Below, piece after piece: positions 28,876 through 33,236 of a stretch of 33,236 bases of DNA; the stretch's first letter is position 1, and each line of letters begins with the position of its first letter. The notes under the pieces are model-generated. The model saw only the letters and a list, made by a program, of their open reading frames with translations, did no database searches and was not told the DNA's origin. The translations under genes and the position numbers were made by a program. The DNA is taken from the NCBI GenBank assembly GCA_903772945.1, contig CAICTM010001245.1, positions 1 through 33,236 on the forward strand, written 5' to 3'. Source of the stretch: Seminavis robusta (Eukaryota > Bacillariophyta > Bacillariophyceae > Naviculales > Naviculaceae).

Positions 28876-30660
28876 TCACCCATCTGTTGGAAGACTTCCG
28901 TTGGTAAGTGCCTTGTATTGCTCTGGCAGTCTAGTCTTTTGAAAGGCGAGTTCGACCCCATCAATCTTGCGAAACATGACCACTTGTCCACACTTCCATT
29001 TGAGAAACTTGAGCAGTCGTACTCGTTTTGGAACCATGGTTGTTTCTAATGGTTGGATTGCTGTTTCTGTCGCCGGAGCTTCATTGCCATTGTCAACAAG
29101 AATTTTATTGCTCCCGTCTTTCTTGCCCTGCTTGACAACCACGGGCACTTGGATAATGTAGTCCACAGGGGAAGGAAATGGTTGATCAGGCCAGATTTGA
29201 TTCCATCGGCGGGCAATGCTGCATATAGGGAACCCCTTGTCACCATAATCGGAGATTACCGCAAGTATCCGAGCTTGAAACAACTGATCTTCGTTTAACG
29301 AACAATCCTCTGTTGATGTTGTTTCTTCTTTTCCATTCTCCCTTTTGCTCGAGTTGGTGGTTTGCTGCGTGAGCATTTTCAATGCTTCATACTTTGGATT
29401 TCGCTGCGATCCAACTCCTCCATGATGAATCAAGTGTTCGTAGGCTGCCTTGACCTGCATAAACAGTTCATCATTGTTCTTGTCATGACCAAAATTCATA
29501 TTCTTGTCCCTCGTGAGTTTATCCGGATGAAATTTTCTGGCCAATACTTTGTAGCGTGCATAAATTTCGTCATTGGTGATGACCTCTTCCCCCGAGAACC
29601 CCAGTACTTGCAAGCTTTCGCATCGTGCTCGACTCCCATGTCGTAGCAACCAAGCGTGGGCTTCGGTGTTCCCTCCCATGAGTGCCAAATCGGCGGCATA
29701 GTTCCCCGAGGCATCTTGTACATTGTCGTAAACCCCATGCTCTTGACAAAAATACTGCAGCAAGGCAACATTTCCGCCCCAGGCTGCCTTGTGAAGGGGC
29801 GTGTGTCCTTGATTCTGTTGATTGTCGGGAGTGGACGAGTAGGATAGTCCTCCTTGTTCATGCATGTAGTTGGCCAAAGGGAGCACCCCACTGCCACAAA
29901 GTGTTGATTGATTGTTGGTGTTGTTGTCGTCGTTGATACTATCCAACCACCGATGTTTAGGTATGAGCCCAATCCAGTGTTGTAATCCACAGTTAAAATC
30001 ATTGCGTTCTAACAAAATGTTTGGATTGCCACTGTTCTGATTCGCTTGCGCCAGATATTGGACAATGGCGAGTTGATTTTGCCAAACGGCCAATTGCATG
30101 GGAGAGACTGATCCCTTGTGACATTTGGGGTTAGGATCGGCCTTGTAGGTTTCAATCAGGAGCTGGGAGGTGGACAAGTGACCGTTGCGAGCGGCATAGT
30201 GCAAGGGAGTTCGTCCCGTCGACGGTTTCAACGCCAATTGGTTGACCGACAATTCTTCTGGATGATGATAGTGATCCAAGAGAAAAGCAACAGCCTGATC
30301 AAACCCTGTTCCAGCAGCCCAATGAAGTGCATAACACCCACTCTTGACATCAGCAGCTTCTACTAGAAACCTGGCCAATTTCTCAGGTTGGCATTGGTGC
30401 CATTGCTGTAGTTGGCGGAGGCGTCGTGATTCTTCATCAGTTTCTTCTTCTCCTTCATTCCTTTTGAAATTGCAAAGGTCCAACAGAGACCTCGCAGTCA
30501 AAGGAACTTGTCCATTCGTCTTCTTGCTCTTTGTACTGCTATTGTTACTGTTGTTGCTGCTATTTCCTATCGTATCCTTTCCGTTGCGGTTTCCATCCAT
30601 TCTTTCGTCATTGTGGTTTGCTGTTCTCAGTTGCTTTTTGGGTGCCACGTGGAGGTTCAT
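28876..30660 (-). CDS. Ankyrin-repeat and DnaJ-domain protein, 594 aa
   Basis: Domains in order: an Asn/Ser/Lys-rich disordered tip (1-55); ankyrin repeats at about 107-138, 149-178 and 286-345 (GRTPLHYAARNGHLSTSQLLI, GHTPLHKAAWGGNVALLQYF), with a degenerate, insert-bearing part between; and a J domain at about 348-413 with the HPD tripeptide intact (RKFHPDKL), so it should stimulate an Hsp70. A C-terminal region (about 458-580) has an aromatic-basic pattern (ICSIARRWNQIWPDQPFP, LLKFLKWKCGQVVMF) that may be a small winged-helix or LOTUS-like fold; this is a guess. There is no membrane segment or targeting peptide. The ATG at 30660 is used, as the codon before it in frame is TTG. The gene is intronless. 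Its client is unknown. Confidence 0.9.
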   Translation of the reverse strand: MNLHVAPKKQLRTANHNDERMDGNRNGKDTIGNSSNNSNNSSTKSKKTNGQVPLTARSLLDLCNFKRNEGEEETDEESRRLRQLQQWHQCQPEKLARFLVEAADVKSGCYALHWAAGTGFDQAVAFLLDHYHHPEELSVNQLALKPSTGRTPLHYAARNGHLSTSQLLIETYKADPNPKCHKGSVSPMQLAVWQNQLAIVQYLAQANQNSGNPNILLERNDFNCGLQHWIGLIPKHRWLDSINDDNNTNNQSTLCGSGVLPLANYMHEQGGLSYSSTPDNQQNQGHTPLHKAAWGGNVALLQYFCQEHGVYDNVQDASGNYAADLALMGGNTEAHAWLLRHGSRARCESLQVLGFSGEEVITNDEIYARYKVLARKFHPDKLTRDKNMNFGHDKNNDELFMQVKAAYEHLIHHGGVGSQRNPKYEALKMLTQQTTNSSKRENGKEETTSTEDCSLNEDQLFQARILAVISDYGDKGFPICSIARRWNQIWPDQPFPSPVDYIIQVPVVVKQGKKDGSNKILVDNGNEAPATETAIQPLETTMVPKRVRLLKFLKWKCGQVVMFRKIDGVELAFQKTRLPEQYKALTNGSLPTDG

Positions 30661-31317
30661 CAATAGATGGACGGACAGACCACCTTTTGCTAACCCACAC
30701 CCAAATACGAAAGCAATTTTGGTACTGTTGTTAGAAAGGTATTTTCGTATGACGGACAGACGACTCGGGATCCACAGTCACGGTTCGTGATTGGGGATGT
30801 GTGACTCAAACTCAGATGGTTATCCGATCATCATCGGATGGCCAGATGTACGAGGAACGAGGACGATGGTCGTCTAGATGATGCAACTACAATGGTCAGG
30901 AAGTTAGGTCGAAGAGATGAATGTAAAGAGCGATGGGACGGAGCAAATGAATGGACAGATGAAGGTCCACAGGTTTAGTAAAGTGGGAAAGCCCCTTCAG
31001 GGCCAACCATGCACTTCAGGAAGATAGATCGACGAGATCTATCTGCGATGAAACTGCGAGAAGCAGAGGATCAAAAAATCCTGGTACATGTATGCATATC
31101 GGAGCTCAGTCTAAGAGCTCACAATCTGAACGAGAGAGAAAGAGAAAACGAAACGAATAGCCAGTCTACTAGACAGTAGAGCTGGAAAGAGGATACTGAT
31201 TAATTAGAGAAATTGTGCATTCAAGTTCACCCCTTTTCAACACGTTTTAAAACGATAGCTATCAGGAAAGAGTGAGCTTGAATTCAGGTTGTCAAACAGA
31301 AGGAGAAGTAAGTCAAG
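30661..31317. other. Left flank and probable LTR/leader of the copia-like element
   Basis: The region upstream of gag is non-coding. It contains a hairpin (AGATAGATC at 31022-31030 with its complement at 31036-31044), a palindrome CGTTTTAAAACG at 31243-31254, and AGCTATCAGGAAAG at 31257-31270, which loosely resembles an initiator-tRNA primer site. A 5' LTR probably ends just before 31257, but its start cannot be set without the 3' copy. Confidence 0.35.
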
Positions 31318-32667
31318 ATGTCTGAGGTGGAAGTAACATCGTCGAGCAAGTATTCCATCTTTGATGGGAAAGATGAGAAGTTTCGGTTCTACAAGGTCAA
31401 GATGATGGCCCATCTATCGAAGTATGGGTATGTGGAACTGATGAAGGACTCTACGGAGATCAAGCCGGACAACTGGGAAAATCCCACAGGTGCAGGCAAG
31501 GTAACGGATGAAGAAGTGGAGAAGATTGAGAGTTTGCAGAAGAAGAACAGCAAGGCTGCTGGATCAATGTGGAGACCATCGAAGGGCAAGTTGCCTTCGA
31601 CATATTGGCCTCACACCAAACGACTGACCATGCTGCTGGAAAGTTCAAGGGCATGTGGGAGTCTATGCTGGACCTCTACGATGCTGAAGACAGCGGCGAG
31701 GTAGCAGCTCGACGAACGGAATACTACGCCATAAAGATGGACATCAAGGAGAACCCAAAGAAGTTCGAGATCAGACTTGACGTGAAACGCAAGAAGCTAG
31801 CGAAAGACGGGTTCAAGATCTCAGACGAAGAATACATCAAGTACCTTCTTGAGAAGATGCTGAAGAAGGAAGGAGAACTTGGTGTGTATCATGAAGTAAA
31901 GAAGAATGTCCTGAGAAGGATCAAGACGACAGGGCACGGAATAACGGTAAAGAGTGTGGTGAATGACGTGTGCGAAAAAAGAGTGTGGTGAATGACTTGT
32001 GCGAAATCTACGATGAAATCAAGGCATGTAATAATAAGTCGACGGACCACAGCAGTGAAACAGCTTTCATTATTGGAGGAAAGCAGTTCAAGGGTAGATG
32101 CAGGAATTGTGGGAAGATCGGACACAAGCAACAAGACTGCCCAGACAAGAGAAGTTCGAATGGAAGAAATGTCGGACAGCGACCTCAAGGAAGGCCAAAT
32201 GGTAGATTCAACAAGAATGGTGGGAACTACCGAAGCAACCAAGGCAAGGGCAAGTTCAGCAGAAAATGCTTTCACTGTGGCAAGATCGGACACAGGAAAG
32301 CGGATTGCCTAAAACTCAAAGCAGAACAAAGAAACGCAGAAGGAGCGAACACAGCACAAGAAGCAACAGAAGAAATGGCATTCATGACGATGAGCGATGA
32401 AATATGCATGCCATGCCGTGGAGTAGAGTTGTCAGACGATGAAACAGTAGGAGTAGAAGAAGCATCGGAATATGAAGGTAAAGAATGGGAAGCATTCTGG
32501 GATAATTTTGAAAGCGGAGAAGACGTGGATGAAGATGGAGAAAGCTTGGAGCGATTGACTTATGAGGCAATGGACGCCCTTAAGTCTCTCCAAGAGGAAC
32601 AACAACGATTGACTGAAGCAGAATCAGTCACATACAACGAGAACCCAGACTCTACCTTTCTGACCTG
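31318..32667 (+). pseudogene. gag: Broken gag gene of the copia-like element
   Basis: Three successive frames carry one gag. Frame 1 (from ATG 31318) holds the N-terminus to about 31560. Frame 2 continues (ETIEGQVAFDILASH) to about 31975. Frame 3 (from about 31978) holds two CCHC knuckles, CRNCGKIGHKQQDC at 32099-32140 and CFHCGKIGHRKADC at 32267-32308, then an acidic tail. The first break is a small indel near 31550-31575. The second is a 29-bp tandem duplication. Gag would package the element's RNA, with the knuckles binding nucleic acid. The frame ends at a TAA (32708-32710) that lies inside the inserted foldback element. Confidence 0.85.
31949..32006 (+). repeat. 29-bp tandem duplication causing a frameshift
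   Basis: 31949-31977 and 31978-32006 are the same 29-mer apart from one G/T difference at position 20 of the unit. Twenty-nine is not a multiple of three, so the second copy moves gag to another frame. Confidence 0.9.
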
Positions 32668-33069
32668 GACCTCTGTGGAAACTCGAGTCGTGCAACCGAT
32701 CGTCTCCTAAATCCTTTTGATCGTCTCCTATTTAATGGATTTCGTCTCCTAAAAATAGGAGACGAAACGGATCGTCTCTTAAATCTTTCGTCTCCTCTTA
32801 AATCGTCTCCTATTTTCAACGGATCGTCTCCTATTCTCAACGGATCGTCTCTTAAGTGCACCATGTAAACTGTATGGTATCGTCTCCTAAATCTTTCGGA
32901 TCGTCTCCTATTTCGAAACGATCGTCTCCTAAATAGAACGTCTCCTAATGAATCGTCTCCTAAATATAGGAGACGAAAGCTATCGTCTCTTAAATCATTT
33001 CGATCGTCTCCTAAGCCTTGGTGTATCGTCTCTTAAGTAATTTGCCACGAATGACGTTCCACAGAGGTC
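32668..33069. mobile_element. Foldback element C, filled with CGTCTCYT motifs, inside gag
   Basis: The boundaries are a perfect 13-bp inverted repeat: GACCTCTGTGGAA at 32668-32680 and its complement at 33057-33069. The interior has 16 copies of CGTCTC(C/T)T in the plus orientation, usually as ATCGTCTCCTAAAT, and 2 in the minus. Two tight hairpins occur: 12-bp arms 32740-32751/32756-32767 and 10-bp arms 32953-32962/32967-32976, each with a 4-nt loop. The unit is 402 bp. The gag frame stops inside it, and the same frame is open again on its right side. It is non-coding, with no clear target-site duplication. Confidence 0.7.
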
Positions 33070-33236
33070 TTGTGAAGTAGAGAGCAGGGCAGATTCCGAC
33101 AGCGAAACGCTCCACGATTTTTTAAAACAAAATGGCTACAACGAAGACGTTTCTGAGAAGGAGGAGAAACAACGAACAACAAATTCGCCCACAATCTACG
33201 AAGACGACAACTACTACAGCTGTTTGAAAGTGAAGA
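33068..33236 (+). pseudogene. Continuation of the gag-pol frame beyond element C
   Basis: From 33068 to the window edge the plus strand is open in the same frame as the zinc-knuckle part of gag (1098 nt, a multiple of three, from 31970). The 56 codons are rich in Glu, Asp, Lys and Asn (SETLHDFLKQNGYNEDVSEK). This suits the linker before the protease domain. No catalytic motif is reached. Confidence 0.5.

Larger units (their letters stand above)
31318..33236 (+). mobile_element. Ty1/copia-like retrotransposon, 5' part, decayed
   Basis: A gag with two zinc knuckles, lying downstream of a non-coding leader, marks the 5' part of an LTR retrotransposon. The N-terminal pattern (FDGKDEKFRFYKVKMMAHL) is typical of copia gag proteins in diatoms. 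Protease, integrase and reverse transcriptase would lie beyond the window's right edge. Two frameshifts and one inserted foldback element show that this copy cannot make an intact polyprotein. Confidence 0.85.

Noticed and set aside
32698..33032. CRISPR-like array from the repeated CGTCTCCTAAAT motif
   Set aside because: Spacing is irregular, the repeat is too short and degenerate, both orientations occur, and the setting is a eukaryotic retrotransposon.
1..33236. tRNA, rRNA or other structured RNA genes
   Set aside because: No cloverleaf with a matching T-arm or other known RNA signature was found by eye; a covariance-model scan was not possible.

Overview
The window is nuclear DNA of a photosynthetic or related stramenopile, most likely a diatom. 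This is inferred from short GT-AG introns (87-199 bp), dense gene packing with many divergent and tail-to-tail pairs, an HMG-box protein and an ankyrin/DnaJ protein of heterokont style, and a Ty1/copia-type gag with two zinc knuckles at the right end. No phylogenetic comparison could be run, so the assignment stays an inference.

Layout, left to right. A membrane-protein gene runs off the left edge (1-550, minus). A 2-kb gene-poor stretch follows, holding a 341-bp foldback element (2004-2344), a 79-bp inverted repeat (2367-2445) and GTAC-rich palindromes. A possible small membrane protein (minus) sits divergent from the mitochondrial ATP synthase OSCP subunit (3075-3701). PAM16 (4260-4907, minus, one intron) is divergent from a cupin protein (5355-6266), which is tail-to-tail with a 9.1-kb intronless BEACH-WD40 gene (6386-15472, minus). 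A 2.3-kb spacer carries a second foldback element (17135-17443). Then come the Golgi Qb-SNARE GOS28/GOSR1 (17823-18732, one intron), an HMG-box protein (19403-20704, minus), a 2.2-kb gene-free stretch, an RsmJ-type rRNA methyltransferase (22917-24203, minus), a divergent membrane protein with two C-terminal EF-hands (24738-26774), an unrecognised three-exon gene (27361-28565), and an ankyrin-DnaJ protein (28876-30660, minus).

The right end is the 5' part of a decayed copia-like retrotransposon. Its gag is broken by a frameshift near 31.56 kb, by a 29-bp tandem duplication at 31949-32006, and by a third foldback element inserted at 32668-33069. The reading frame resumes beyond that insertion.

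The host genes are mostly housekeeping: mitochondrial energy and protein import (OSCP, PAM16), membrane traffic (BEACH, GOS28), chromatin (HMG) and rRNA modification (RsmJ). They do not form one pathway. The most unusual signal is the set of three foldback elements. Each has its own terminal inverted repeats and is filled with 15-18 copies of its own private short motif in both orientations: TGTTGAA in the first, AAAGTCG in the second, CGTCTCYT in the third. They share a plan but not a sequence, and one has visibly inserted into a retrotransposon.
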